Assembly (NCBI RefSeq): GCF_001653515.1
Contig: NZ_LYOY01000040.1
Span: 806,001-870,000, forward strand
DNA: 64,000 bases
Source of the DNA: Streptomyces sp. ERV7
GTDB lineage: Bacteria; Actinomycetota; Actinomycetes; Streptomycetales; Streptomycetaceae
Reading direction: 5' to 3'
Below, one piece after another: positions 51,958 to 60,289 of the stretch. Each line of letters opens with the position of its first letter. The stretch's first letter is position 1. Position numbers and translations under genes: made by a program. The notes beneath the pieces are model-generated. The model saw nothing but the letters and a program-made list of their open reading frames with translations, searched no databases and had not been told where the DNA came from.

Positions 51958-53012
51958 ACGGACGGCACCCCGACCTTCGTTCCCTCGCGCAGCCCACTGC
52001 CGCTGATCTCCACGCGCCCCTGCCCGAACATGCCGAGCCCGACCTCGACCTCCCGGGCGGTGCCGTTCTCCACCACCTGGACCCCGAAGCCCCCGCCGGG
52101 CAGCGCGAGCAGCGCGTTGACCGGGACGGACAGGACGTCCTTCTTCGTCTCGCCGGTCAGCTCGACGGTGACGGGCGCCTGGTCGAAGCCGTCGACCTTC
52201 TTCGGGTCGTCGAAGGAGACCGTGATCTCGATCTTCGGCGTCTTGTCCTGGGCGTCGTCGCCCGGCTTCGCGGTCCTGCCGACCCCGCTCACCCGGCCCG
52301 GCGCCCTGCCGCCGTCCGGCAGCTGTACGGAGACCTTCGTCCCGGTCTTCGCCCGCTCGGCGTCCGCCACCGCCACCTTGAACCGTACGACCCGCTCCGA
52401 GCCGGTCACGGTGAGGACCGGTTTGCCGGGGCTCACCGGGTCGCCGGCCGCCGCGCCCGCCTCCTTGATCCGCAGGGCGCTGCCCGCGAAGGCGATCTGG
52501 TCGGGCCCGATCTGCCCGCTCTGCTTGAGGTCGTGGGACTTCTGCCAGCGCTTCACCGCGGCGGCGGTGGCCGAGGTGTACTCGTCGTCGACGGTGAAGC
52601 CGGTGTAGCCGAGCGCCGCCAGGTTCTCCTCGATCCGGCGCACGTCCTTGCCCTTGTCGCCGCTCTTCAGCGTCCGGTACATCGGCTCCGAGCCGTACAT
52701 CAGCCGCACCGGCCTGCCGTCCACCTCGTAGAGGCGCCCGTCGCGCCGCACGGTCGAGCCCGTACCCGCGATCCAGTTGAGGGTGCCGGTGGCGCCCGCG
52801 TTGATCCGGCGCTCGCCGAGGAAACCGAGCGTGCCGTCCTGCTGCGAGCTGTCGCTGAGGTCGCCGCGGGTGACGGGGGCGGTGGCGGGCGGCAGACCGG
52901 AGCGGTCCTCGGACTTCTTGTGCTCGGGGGTGCCGAGCGCGGTGACGGCGACGCCGCCCCCGGCGACCAGGACGATCGTGGTGAGCGCGACGGCCAGTCG
53001 GCGGCGGCTCAT
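51954..53012 (-). CDS. HlyD-like adaptor with peptidoglycan-binding domain
   Basis: The 352-residue protein has an N-terminal anchor (RRLAVALTTIVLVAGGGVAV), then a lipoyl-like start, a PG_binding_1 domain inserted around residues 115-165 (KSGDKGKDVRRIEENLAALGY, EYTSATAAAVKRWQKSHDL), and a beta-barrel C-terminal part. Such periplasmic-adaptor-like proteins with a peptidoglycan domain accompany MacB exporters in Gram-positives. ATG at 53012 overlaps the stop of the lipoprotein gene. Confidence 0.88.
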   Translation of the reverse strand: MSRRRLAVALTTIVLVAGGGVAVTALGTPEHKKSEDRSGLPPATAPVTRGDLSDSSQQDGTLGFLGERRINAGATGTLNWIAGTGSTVRRDGRLYEVDGRPVRLMYGSEPMYRTLKSGDKGKDVRRIEENLAALGYTGFTVDDEYTSATAAAVKRWQKSHDLKQSGQIGPDQIAFAGSALRIKEAGAAAGDPVSPGKPVLTVTGSERVVRFKVAVADAERAKTGTKVSVQLPDGGRAPGRVSGVGRTAKPGDDAQDKTPKIEITVSFDDPKKVDGFDQAPVTVELTGETKKDVLSVPVNALLALPGGGFGVQVVENGTAREVEVGLGMFGQGRVEISGSGLREGTKVGVPSV

Positions 53013-53509
53013 CGGTTGACGCTCTCGCACGCCTTGTTCGCCTTGTCGAACTTCTCCTTCTCGGCGCCCTCGGGTATGCGCTGCGCCGACATCATCCCGC
53101 CGTCGAACTTCGGGTCGGGCATGGCGAAGCCGTTCTTGCGCATGCACTGGGCGTACTTGAGCATCTTGTCCTTGTCGGCCTGGGTCGGGCCCTGGCCGCC
53201 GCCGCCCGAGCCCCCCTTGCCCGCGCACGCCTTCAGCGCCTTCTCCATCTTCTCCTTGGTCATGCCGTCGCCGGAGATGCTCAGGGCGCGGTCGTCCTGG
53301 CCGGGCTTGGGCTCGGGCACGTTCAGCCCCTGCTCGCGCAGGCACTTGCGGTGCGCCAGAGCCTGGTCCGCCTTCTTGCCCGCGTCGCTCGCGCCGTCGT
53401 TCCCGCCGTCCGAGCCCTTGTCGCCCGAACAGCCGGTGGCGACGAGTGCCAGAGCGGAGAGGGCCGTGGCCGCCATGATCCTGCCGAGGTGTCGCTGCGA
53501 AGTCGTCAT
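53009..53509 (-). CDS. Small Cys-containing lipoprotein of the exporter operon
   Basis: The 166-residue lipoprotein has lipobox VATGC near residue 27, a Gly/Asp linker, and a helical domain with four conserved Cys (HRKCLREQGLNVPEP, LKACAGKG, YAQCMRKNGFAMPDP, NKACESVNR) that look like two paired CxxxxG repeats with disulfides. It is the first gene of the leftward operon, divergent from the two-component system by 89 bp. It probably senses or gates the exporter (inference). Confidence 0.8.
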   Translation of the reverse strand: MTTSQRHLGRIMAATALSALALVATGCSGDKGSDGGNDGASDAGKKADQALAHRKCLREQGLNVPEPKPGQDDRALSISGDGMTKEKMEKALKACAGKGGSGGGGQGPTQADKDKMLKYAQCMRKNGFAMPDPKFDGGMMSAQRIPEGAEKEKFDKANKACESVNR

Positions 53510-53598
53510 GGCCGGGAGCCTGCCGCGAGGGGGTGTTTCGTTTCTCTCAGCGGAAGCGTTAACAACGGCGAAAGGCCGCCTTCGTATACACAGGGGGC

Positions 53599-54258
53599 AT
53601 GCGCGTACTGGTGGTGGAGGACGAGGAATTCCTGGCGGAGATGATCGCCGAGGGGCTGCGCCGCGACGCGCTCGCCGTGGATGTGGCCACGGACGGCACC
53701 GAGGCGCTGCGCAAGCTGGCCTTCGGCACGTACGACGTGATGGTCCTCGACCGCGATCTGCCGGGCCTGCACGGCGACGACGTGTGCCGCCACGTGGTCG
53801 AGGAGCGGCTGCTCACCCGGGTGCTGATGCTGACGGCCGCCGGGACCGTACGCGACCGGGTCGAGGGACTCGGCCTGGGCGCCGACGACTACCTCGCCAA
53901 GCCGTTCGCGTACGACGAGCTCCTCGCCCGTGTCCTCGCGCTCGGCCGCCGCGCCCGGCCCGCGCTGCCGCCCGTCCTGGAGCGCGCGGGGATCGTCCTG
54001 GACACCGCCCGCCGCCAGGCCGACCGGGACGGACGCCATCTGCATCTGTCGCGCAAGGAGTTCGCGGTCCTGGAGGCGCTGCTGCGGGCGGAGGGCGCGG
54101 TGGTCAGCGGCGAGGACCTCATCGAGCAGGTGTGGGAGGAGCACACCAGCTACCGCACCAACGCCGTACGCGTCACCCTCAGCAAGCTCCGCGCCAAACT
54201 GGGCGAGCCGCCCGTGGTGGAGACGGTGCCGGGCGCGGGCTACCGGATCGGCGCATGA
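53599..54258 (+). CDS. OmpR-family response regulator
   Basis: The 219-residue protein has receiver residues Glu/Asp7-9, phospho-acceptor Asp51 (VMVLDRDLPG), Thr in LMLTAAG and Lys in YLAKPF, and a C-terminal winged helix (LSRKEFAVLEALLRAEGAVVSGEDLIEQVW...RTNAVRVTLSKLRAKL). ATGA overlap couples it to the kinase. By position it probably controls the divergent exporter operon. Confidence 0.94.
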   Translation: MRVLVVEDEEFLAEMIAEGLRRDALAVDVATDGTEALRKLAFGTYDVMVLDRDLPGLHGDDVCRHVVEERLLTRVLMLTAAGTVRDRVEGLGLGADDYLAKPFAYDELLARVLALGRRARPALPPVLERAGIVLDTARRQADRDGRHLHLSRKEFAVLEALLRAEGAVVSGEDLIEQVWEEHTSYRTNAVRVTLSKLRAKLGEPPVVETVPGAGYRIGA

Positions 54259-55445
54259 GGTCCGAACGCGCCCGGCTGACCGCGCTGTACGGAGGGCTCC
54301 TCGTCCTGGCGGGCGCCCTGCTCACCGGGGTGGTGTACCTGCTGGTCCAGCAGGGCCTCTACACGTCGATCAGCACGGCCGTGACGACCGCCGTGCCCGC
54401 CAAGGAGCTGAGGGACCTCCCCACCCCCACTCCCGCTCCCTGGCAGAGCGCCGTGCCCGCGAGCCCGTCCCCGCTGCCGCCGGGCGTCGTACGGGGCCTC
54501 GCGGTGACCCGGACGCTCAGCGACGCGGCCGAGGACGCCGCGCTCAACCGGCTGCTGGTGGTCTCGGTGATCGTGCTCTGCGCCTACGCGGTGCTCTCCA
54601 TCGCCCTGGCCTGGTGGATGGCGGGCCGGGTGCTGCGCCCGGTCGCCGTGATCACCGAGACCGCACGGCGGCTGTCCGGCGAGAACCTGCACGAGCGGAT
54701 CGCCCTGGAGGCCCCGCCGGGGGAGCTCAAGGAACTCGCGGACACCTTCGACGGGATGCTGGGGCGAATGGAGCAGCTCGTCTCGGCGCAGCAGCGGTTC
54801 GCCGCGAACGCCGCCCACGAGCTGCGGACCCCGGTGGCCGTGCAGCGGGCGGCGGCCGAGATCGGGCTCGCGGGGGAGCCGGACGCGCCGAAGGTGGCGC
54901 GGATCCGCGCCAGGCTCATCGCGGTCGCCGACGACAGCGAGCGGATCATCGAGGGGCTGCTGCTGCTCGCGGCCTCCGAGCAGGGCCTGGAGCGCCGGGA
55001 GCCGGTGGCGGTGCACGAGGTCGCCCGCGAGGCGGTGGACGCGCTCGCGCGGGAGGCCCGGGAGCGGGGCGTCACGGTCACGCTCCGGGCCGGACCCCTG
55101 ACCGTGCCCGGTGACGCGGTGCTGCTCGACCGGCTGCTGCACAACCTGGTCGCCAACGGCATCCGCCACAACGTGCCGCAGGGCCGGGTCGAGGTCCGCA
55201 CCGGCCCCGACGGCATCACGGTGTCCAACACCGGCCCCGAGATCCCGCCGGACACGGTCCACCTGCTCTTCGAGCCGTTCCGCCGTCTCACCCAACGCCA
55301 CCGCCATGCCCCGGGCGAGGGCGCCGGCCTGGGCATGTCGATCGTCGCGGCGATCGCCCGGGCACACGGGGGGACGACGGCGGCGTACGCGAACGGGGAG
55401 GGGGGTGGGTTGACGGTACAGGTGGGCTTCTCCCGTACCCCCTAG
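54255..55445 (+). CDS. Sensor histidine kinase partner
   Basis: The 396-residue kinase has two transmembrane helices (about 8-32 and 101-122) around a short, Pro-rich extracellular loop of about 68 residues, a HAMP domain (RVLRPVAVITETARRLSGENLHERI), H-box AANAAHELRTPVAVQ with His188, and N- and G-boxes (HNLVANGIRHN, EGAGLGMSIVAAIARAHGG). It resembles Cse/Vnc-type envelope-stress or peptide-antibiotic sensors. The coding region ends 32 bp before a dispersed repeat. Confidence 0.93.
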   Translation: MRSERARLTALYGGLLVLAGALLTGVVYLLVQQGLYTSISTAVTTAVPAKELRDLPTPTPAPWQSAVPASPSPLPPGVVRGLAVTRTLSDAAEDAALNRLLVVSVIVLCAYAVLSIALAWWMAGRVLRPVAVITETARRLSGENLHERIALEAPPGELKELADTFDGMLGRMEQLVSAQQRFAANAAHELRTPVAVQRAAAEIGLAGEPDAPKVARIRARLIAVADDSERIIEGLLLLAASEQGLERREPVAVHEVAREAVDALAREARERGVTVTLRAGPLTVPGDAVLLDRLLHNLVANGIRHNVPQGRVEVRTGPDGITVSNTGPEIPPDTVHLLFEPFRRLTQRHRHAPGEGAGLGMSIVAAIARAHGGTTAAYANGEGGGLTVQVGFSRTP

Positions 55446-55476
55446 GGGCTACGGGTGGGCTGGTCCCGTACCCCCC

Positions 55477-55499
55477 CAGGGGCGCGGGGAACTGCGCGA
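55477..55499. repeat. Dispersed 23-bp repeat, isolated copy
   Basis: One copy of the GGGGCGCGGGGAACTGCGCG element, matching the cluster at 21031-21238, in the gap between the convergent kinase and tetR genes. Confidence 0.8.
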
Positions 55500-55544
55500 C
55501 CACCCCTGGACGGCCCGCAGTCGAGGAACAACAGGCGGGAGCGG

Positions 55545-56114
55545 TCAGTCGCCGGAGATCAGCCGCTGCAAGCCTGGCGCATACAAATCGGCAAGCCGCT
55601 CGGGCGAGGCGAGATTGCCCGCACCAGGGCGATGCAGGCTCAGCGTGGCCCCCAGCCCCAGCAACTGCCCGGCGATCAACTCGGCCCGCAACTCCCCGTC
55701 GGGCCCGGGCAGCAGTCCGGACAGCCGCGCGGTCACTTGCTCCCGGAACCGGTCCCGCAGCAGCGTCCGCTCGTCGTCCCGCCCGAGCGAGAAGACGACC
55801 CGCAGCAGCGGGTCGCCCCGGAACTCGTCACGCAGCCGCAGCATGGTGAGGACCAGATGGCGCCCCAGCGAGGCCGGCGGCGCCGCGAACAGCTCGTCGG
55901 CCACGGGCTGGAAGTCGGCGACCGTGTGGAACAGCTGCTCCTTGCTGCCGAACCGCTTCACGATGAGGGACGGGCTGACCCCCGCGTCGGCCGCGATGCC
56001 CCGCAGGGTCACCTCGGCGTAGGCGCGCAGGGCGAAGGCGCGGCGCGCGGCCCGCAGGATGGCGTCCCGCCCCGTGCCCTGCTCGGGGGTGGCGGTGTGC
56101 TCGGCGGTGGTCAT
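55545..56114 (-). CDS. TetR-family repressor
   Basis: The 189-residue regulator has a TetR helix-turn-helix (GRDAILRAARRAFALRAYAEVTLRGIAADAGVSPSLIVKRFGSKEQLF) and a variable ligand domain. Its ATG overlaps the end of the MFS gene by 4 bp, so it is the second gene of that operon and probably represses it through the palindrome at 57611-57660. Confidence 0.9.
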   Translation of the reverse strand: MTTAEHTATPEQGTGRDAILRAARRAFALRAYAEVTLRGIAADAGVSPSLIVKRFGSKEQLFHTVADFQPVADELFAAPPASLGRHLVLTMLRLRDEFRGDPLLRVVFSLGRDDERTLLRDRFREQVTARLSGLLPGPDGELRAELIAGQLLGLGATLSLHRPGAGNLASPERLADLYAPGLQRLISGD

Positions 56115-57586
56115 CTGCCCTCCTGGGCCGCGGGCACCGATGTCGACGCTCCGACCGTACCGGGCGCGGACGGCTCGGCGCGCCCGGGCCGCCGCGAGGG
56201 CAGGAACGCCGTCGCCACCAGGGCCGCGAGCGCGGCGCCCGCCGCGATGAGGAAGATCAGCAGATACGCGTGGAGGGTGGGCGCGGTACGGCCCGCCGCC
56301 TCGAACGTCACGTTGGCCAGGACCGCGGTGACCACCGCGCTGCAGCACGCCTGGCCCACCGAGCGCATCAGGGTGTTGAGGCCGTTGGCGGCGCCGGTCT
56401 CGCCCACCGGAACGCCCTGCATGACGAGGGCCGGGAGCGCCGAGTACGCGATGGCGGTGCCGGCGGAGACCACGGTGGCGCCGGCCACGATCAGCCAGAG
56501 GCTGTGGCTGGTGAAGAACCGGACGACGTACCCGACCGCCATGACGGAGGCGGCCAGGGCGAGGGCCGTCCTGGGGCCGTACTTGGCGGATATCTTGGCC
56601 GACACCGGTGACAGCGCGACCATCGAGAGGCCGCCGGGCAGCATGCACAGACCGCTGACCACGAGGGAGGCGCCGAGCCCGTATCCGGTCGCCTTGGGCT
56701 CCTGCACCATCTGCGCGGTCACCAACGAGTTGGCGTAGAAGGCGAACCCGATGAAGAGCGCGGCGATGTTGGTGAGCAGGACCGTGGGCCGGGCCGAGAC
56801 CCGCAGGTCGACCATCGGGGATGCGGTGCGCAGCTCGTAGGCGCCCCAGACGAGGGCCACCAGCAGCGAACCGGCGAGCAGGCCGAGGGTGGGCGCCGAG
56901 GTCCAGCCCCAGTCGGCGCCCTGGGTGATCGCGAGCAGCAGGCCGACCAGGGCGGCGGTGAGGCCGAGGGTGCCGAGCACGTCGAAGCGGCCGGGGGTGC
57001 GCACCGGGGACTCCGGCACGATCCAGAGCACCAGGAGCAGATCGAGCAGGCCGAGGGCGGCCGACGCCCAGAACATGGTGTGCCAGTCGAAGTTCTCCAC
57101 GACCAGGGCGGCCACCGGGAGCCCCACGGCGGCGCCGATGCCGAGGGTGGAGCTCATCAGGGCGATGGACGGCAGCACCCGGGCCGGCGGCAGTTCGTCG
57201 CGGATGATGCTGATGCCGAGCGGGATGACGGCCAGGGCGGCGCCCTGGAGTGCCCGGCCCGCGATGAGCACGCCGATGTCGGAGGTGGCGGCGCACAGCA
57301 CGGACCCGGCGGTCAGCACACCGAGCGAGGCGAGCAGGACGCGCCGCTTGCCGTACATGTCGCCGACCCGGCCGAGGACCGGGGTGAAGACCGCGCCGGT
57401 GAGCAGGGTGATGGTGACGAGCCAGCCCGCGGCGGCCGGTGTGCTTCCGGTGAGGGCCGGGATGTGCGGCAGCAGCGGCACGACCAGCGTCTGCATCACG
57501 GCGACGACCACACCGCAGAAGGCGAGCACGGGCACGACGAAACGGCTGCGGGGGTCGTGGGCGGGGGTGGCTGACGCCGCGGTCAT
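56111..57586 (-). CDS. MFS multidrug efflux transporter (DHA2/EmrB-like)
   Basis: The 491-residue protein has about 14 hydrophobic segments and motif A GRVGDMYGKRRVLLASLG, plus the antiporter motif C-like ALMSSTLGIGAAVGLPVAALV. DHA2 members expel drugs or dyes by proton antiport. ATG at 57586 follows CTGGAG; an upstream start would only add a short polar stretch. TetR is encoded immediately downstream. Confidence 0.92.
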   Translation of the reverse strand: MTAASATPAHDPRSRFVVPVLAFCGVVVAVMQTLVVPLLPHIPALTGSTPAAAGWLVTITLLTGAVFTPVLGRVGDMYGKRRVLLASLGVLTAGSVLCAATSDIGVLIAGRALQGAALAVIPLGISIIRDELPPARVLPSIALMSSTLGIGAAVGLPVAALVVENFDWHTMFWASAALGLLDLLLVLWIVPESPVRTPGRFDVLGTLGLTAALVGLLLAITQGADWGWTSAPTLGLLAGSLLVALVWGAYELRTASPMVDLRVSARPTVLLTNIAALFIGFAFYANSLVTAQMVQEPKATGYGLGASLVVSGLCMLPGGLSMVALSPVSAKISAKYGPRTALALAASVMAVGYVVRFFTSHSLWLIVAGATVVSAGTAIAYSALPALVMQGVPVGETGAANGLNTLMRSVGQACCSAVVTAVLANVTFEAAGRTAPTLHAYLLIFLIAAGAALAALVATAFLPSRRPGRAEPSAPGTVGASTSVPAAQEGR

Positions 57587-57610
57587 GCTGCTCCAGAGGC
57601 TGGTCGAGAA

Positions 57611-57660
57611 GGGGGTGCACAAGCGTTCACCCCTCTCAGGGTAAACGCTTGTGCACCCCC
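57611..57660. promoter_or_regulatory. 50-bp near-perfect palindrome upstream of the MFS-tetR operon
   Basis: Arms of 17 bp (GGGGGTGCACAAGCGTT and its complement) flank a 16-bp centre, itself mostly symmetric (CACCC/GGGTA). It lies 25 bp upstream of the MFS start. It best fits a TetR operator, but could also act as terminator of the leftward kyn genes. Confidence 0.65.
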
Positions 57661-57680
57661 GTGTCCCCGCCTTGGGAGCC

Positions 57681-57718
57681 GCTGAGCGGACTCCTGGAAG
57701 TCCCCCGGACCGCTCAGC
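57681..57718 (-). terminator. Hairpin over the stop of kynB
   Basis: Arms GCTGAGCGG and CCGCTCAGC with a 20-nt loop overlap the kynB stop codon. A weak terminator at the end of the leftward aromatic-catabolism block. Confidence 0.45.
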
Positions 57719-58532
57719 TTCCGGAGGCCAGCCTTCCCAGCGTCTCGATCACGGCCCGCGACGCCGCGGAACCCGGTTCGATCAGGGTGTAGTGCCCGGT
57801 CCCGGGCAGCACGACGGGCTCGGCGTCCTTGTGCACCGCGAGGTAGTCCGCGAACTGCCCCAGTGGCACCTCCTCGTCCGCCTCCCCGTGCAGCACCACC
57901 GTCCGTACCCCCGTCGTCCCCTTCTCCCGCAGCAGCGTGAGCGGATCGACCAGCGGGAGCCGGGCCCCGACCTGGTCGGCGCCGCCCAGCAGTTGCAGGC
58001 CCGCGCCGTCGCTGAGGTCGTCGCGGATCGTCGCCGCCAGGTCCGTGATCGGGGCGAGGCCCAGGACCGCCGTGGGGAGCCGGGTCGTGTACCAGGGCGA
58101 GCTCTCCGGCAGCAGCCCGCGCGCCCCGGCCCACAGGGCGAGGTGGCCGCCGGAGCAGTGGCCCGCCAGGACGAACGGCCGCCCCTGCGGGATCGTGTCC
58201 ACGGCCAGGGCGATGTCGTCGAAGGTGGCGGGGTAGCCGCCCGCCCCGCCCGACCTGCGGAAGCCCGGCAGGACCGTGGTGAACCCGTTCTGTGCCAGAT
58301 GGGCGGCGAACGGGGTCAGATGCATCCGGTCGTAGCGCCAGTAGCCGCCGTGCAGCAGCATCACCATCGGCGCCCCGGGGTCCTCGGCCGGCCACAGGTC
58401 GTACACCTGGTGCGGATGCGAGCCGTACTTGCGGTGCACGGGGGCGAGCACCGGGCGGATGCTCAGCACCCGGCGCTCCTCCTCCAGCGCGAACGCGGAG
58501 GGAGTCCTGGGTGCGGGGGCGGTCTCAGACAT
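57714..58532 (-). CDS. kynB: Kynurenine formamidase-like alpha/beta hydrolase
   Basis: The 272-residue alpha/beta hydrolase has the oxyanion motif LLHGGYW, nucleophile elbow GHCSGGH, and a late Asp and His (HGEADEEVP, GTGHYTLI), the BNA7/AFMID-like kind that hydrolyses N-formylkynurenine. It overlaps the tryptophan dioxygenase gene by 8 bp, which makes this role the best guess. It is not the metal-dependent bacterial KynB, so the symbol is by function only. Confidence 0.8.
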   Translation of the reverse strand: MSETAPAPRTPSAFALEEERRVLSIRPVLAPVHRKYGSHPHQVYDLWPAEDPGAPMVMLLHGGYWRYDRMHLTPFAAHLAQNGFTTVLPGFRRSGGAGGYPATFDDIALAVDTIPQGRPFVLAGHCSGGHLALWAGARGLLPESSPWYTTRLPTAVLGLAPITDLAATIRDDLSDGAGLQLLGGADQVGARLPLVDPLTLLREKGTTGVRTVVLHGEADEEVPLGQFADYLAVHKDAEPVVLPGTGHYTLIEPGSAASRAVIETLGRLASGS

Positions 58533-59376
58533 GGCTGCGGGCCGTCCAGAGCTCGGGGAACACGGACCGGTGGGCGCGCTTCTCCAGCCACGCCACCCCC
58601 GGGGAGCCGCCGCTGCCCGCCTTGGCGCCCATCGCCCGGCGGGTCGCGAGCAGATGGTCGCTGCGCCAGCGCAGCACCAGCTCGGCGACCTCGGTGAGCT
58701 CCTCGCCCAGCCGCACCAGCGGGCTGTCCTGCGGCCCGGCGTAGATCTGCCGCCACACCTCCTCGACCCAGGAGTCCGGCTGGTAGGCCTCGGTGACGTC
58801 CCGTTCCACCACGTGCTCCGGCACGGGCAGGCCGCGCCGGTAGAGGAAGCGCAGCACCTCGTCGTAGAGCGACGGCGCGGCCAGCGCCTCCTCCAGCTCG
58901 GCGTAGACGGCCGGGTGCCCCCGGTGCGCCTGGACCATCGAGCGGGACTTGTCGGCGAGCAGGAACTCCATGTGCCGGTACTGGGCCGACTGGAACCCGG
59001 AGGCCTCGCCGAAGGCCGCGCGGAACCCGTTGAACTGGGCCGGGGTCAGCGCGGCCAGCGGTGTCCAGGAGTCGTTGAGCGCCTGGTGCGAGCGGCGGCT
59101 GCGGCGCAGCGCGTCCATGGCCTGCTCCAGGTCGTCCTTGAGTAACGCGTCCCGGGCCGTGCGCCACTCGTACACGATGAGGGTGAACCACAGCTCCATC
59201 ACCTGGGTGGTGACGATGAACGCCATCTCACCGGGGTCGTTGGAGAGCGGCCGCTGGAGGGTGGAAAGCAGCGAGGCGTGGACGTAGTCCTCGTACGGCG
59301 TGGTCCCCTCGAACTGCACCTGGGGCGCCTCGTCGGCGGCCGGGGGCGTGGCGAGGGCGCTGGTCTGCTCGGTCAT
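58525..59376 (-). CDS. kynA: Tryptophan 2,3-dioxygenase
   Basis: This 283-residue helical haem enzyme has PYEDYVHASLLSTLQRP with the substrate-binding region, TTQVMELWFTLIVYEW, SGFQSAQYRHMEFLL, and the proximal His in RWRSDHLLATRRAMGAK. It opens the indole ring of L-tryptophan to N-formylkynurenine. kynB follows with overlap. No kynureninase gene is in the window. Confidence 0.95.
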   Translation of the reverse strand: MTEQTSALATPPAADEAPQVQFEGTTPYEDYVHASLLSTLQRPLSNDPGEMAFIVTTQVMELWFTLIVYEWRTARDALLKDDLEQAMDALRRSRRSHQALNDSWTPLAALTPAQFNGFRAAFGEASGFQSAQYRHMEFLLADKSRSMVQAHRGHPAVYAELEEALAAPSLYDEVLRFLYRRGLPVPEHVVERDVTEAYQPDSWVEEVWRQIYAGPQDSPLVRLGEELTEVAELVLRWRSDHLLATRRAMGAKAGSGGSPGVAWLEKRAHRSVFPELWTARSHV

Positions 59377-59409
59377 GGGTCTCCGTAGGTCGTGGGGCGG
59401 GCCGGGTGG

Positions 59410-60192
59410 TCAGGCCGGCATTCCGATGTGCGCGCCCCCGGTCGCGTCCAGCCACTGGCCGGTGACCCAGCGCGCGTCGTCACTCGCCACGAACGCCACC
59501 ACGTCGGCGATGTCCGACGGGCGGCCGATCCGGTTGAAGACGGAGGTGGCGGCGTACGCGTTGAGCACCTCCGGCACCTTCAGGGTCGGGTTGATCTCCG
59601 TGTAGGTGAAGCCGGGCGCCACCGCGTTCACGGTGATGCCCCGCGGGCCCAGCTCGGGGGCGAGGGCGAGGGTGAGGGTGTCCAGGGCGCCCTTGGTCAT
59701 CGAGTACGCGGAGATGTTCGGCATGGCGATCCGGGTGACGCCGGAGGAGATGTTGATGATGCGGCCGCCGTCGCGCAGCCGGCCGAGTCCCTCCTTGATG
59801 ACGAAGAAGGGGGCCTTGACGTTGACGGCGAAGAGCCGGTCGTACTCCTCCTCGCTGACGTCGGAGATCCGCTTGGGCAGCGTGATCCCGGCGTTGTTGA
59901 CGAGGATGTCCAGACCGGGCCGGGCGCCGTACTCCGAGAGGCCCTTGTCGAAGGCGGTCCACAGCGCCTCGGCGTCGCCGGGCACGCCCAGCTCGGCGCG
60001 CAGCGCGAACGCCCGGCCGCCCGCCGCCTCGATCTCGGCGACGGCCTCCTCGGCGGCCTCGGTGCGGTGCCCGTAGTGGACGGCCACCAGGGCGCCCTCG
60101 GCGGCCAGCCGCAGCGAGATCGCCCGGCCGATCCCCCGGCTGCCGCCGGTCACCAGGGCCGTCCGGTCGCTCAGCCTGCCCGTACTGGTCAT
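59410..60192 (-). CDS. SDR-family oxidoreductase
   Basis: The 260-residue classical SDR has cofactor motif TGGSRGIGRA, NNAG, catalytic Ser in NISSGVTRIAMPNISAYSMTKG with YxxxK, and a conserved C-terminal DATGGAHIGMPA. It resembles 3-oxoacyl-ACP reductase-like enzymes; the substrate is unknown. It lies between the paa operon and kynA on the same strand with short gaps, so it may be co-transcribed with either. Confidence 0.87.
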   Translation of the reverse strand: MTSTGRLSDRTALVTGGSRGIGRAISLRLAAEGALVAVHYGHRTEAAEEAVAEIEAAGGRAFALRAELGVPGDAEALWTAFDKGLSEYGARPGLDILVNNAGITLPKRISDVSEEEYDRLFAVNVKAPFFVIKEGLGRLRDGGRIINISSGVTRIAMPNISAYSMTKGALDTLTLALAPELGPRGITVNAVAPGFTYTEINPTLKVPEVLNAYAATSVFNRIGRPSDIADVVAFVASDDARWVTGQWLDATGGAHIGMPA

Positions 60193-60289
60193 GCTCCACA
60201 CTCCTGTGATCTCGGGGACCGCGCGGCCTTCGCGGCGGTCGGGGGGGCGGCGATCCATGGATCGCGGGTGCCCGGCGGGACGGGCGGGC

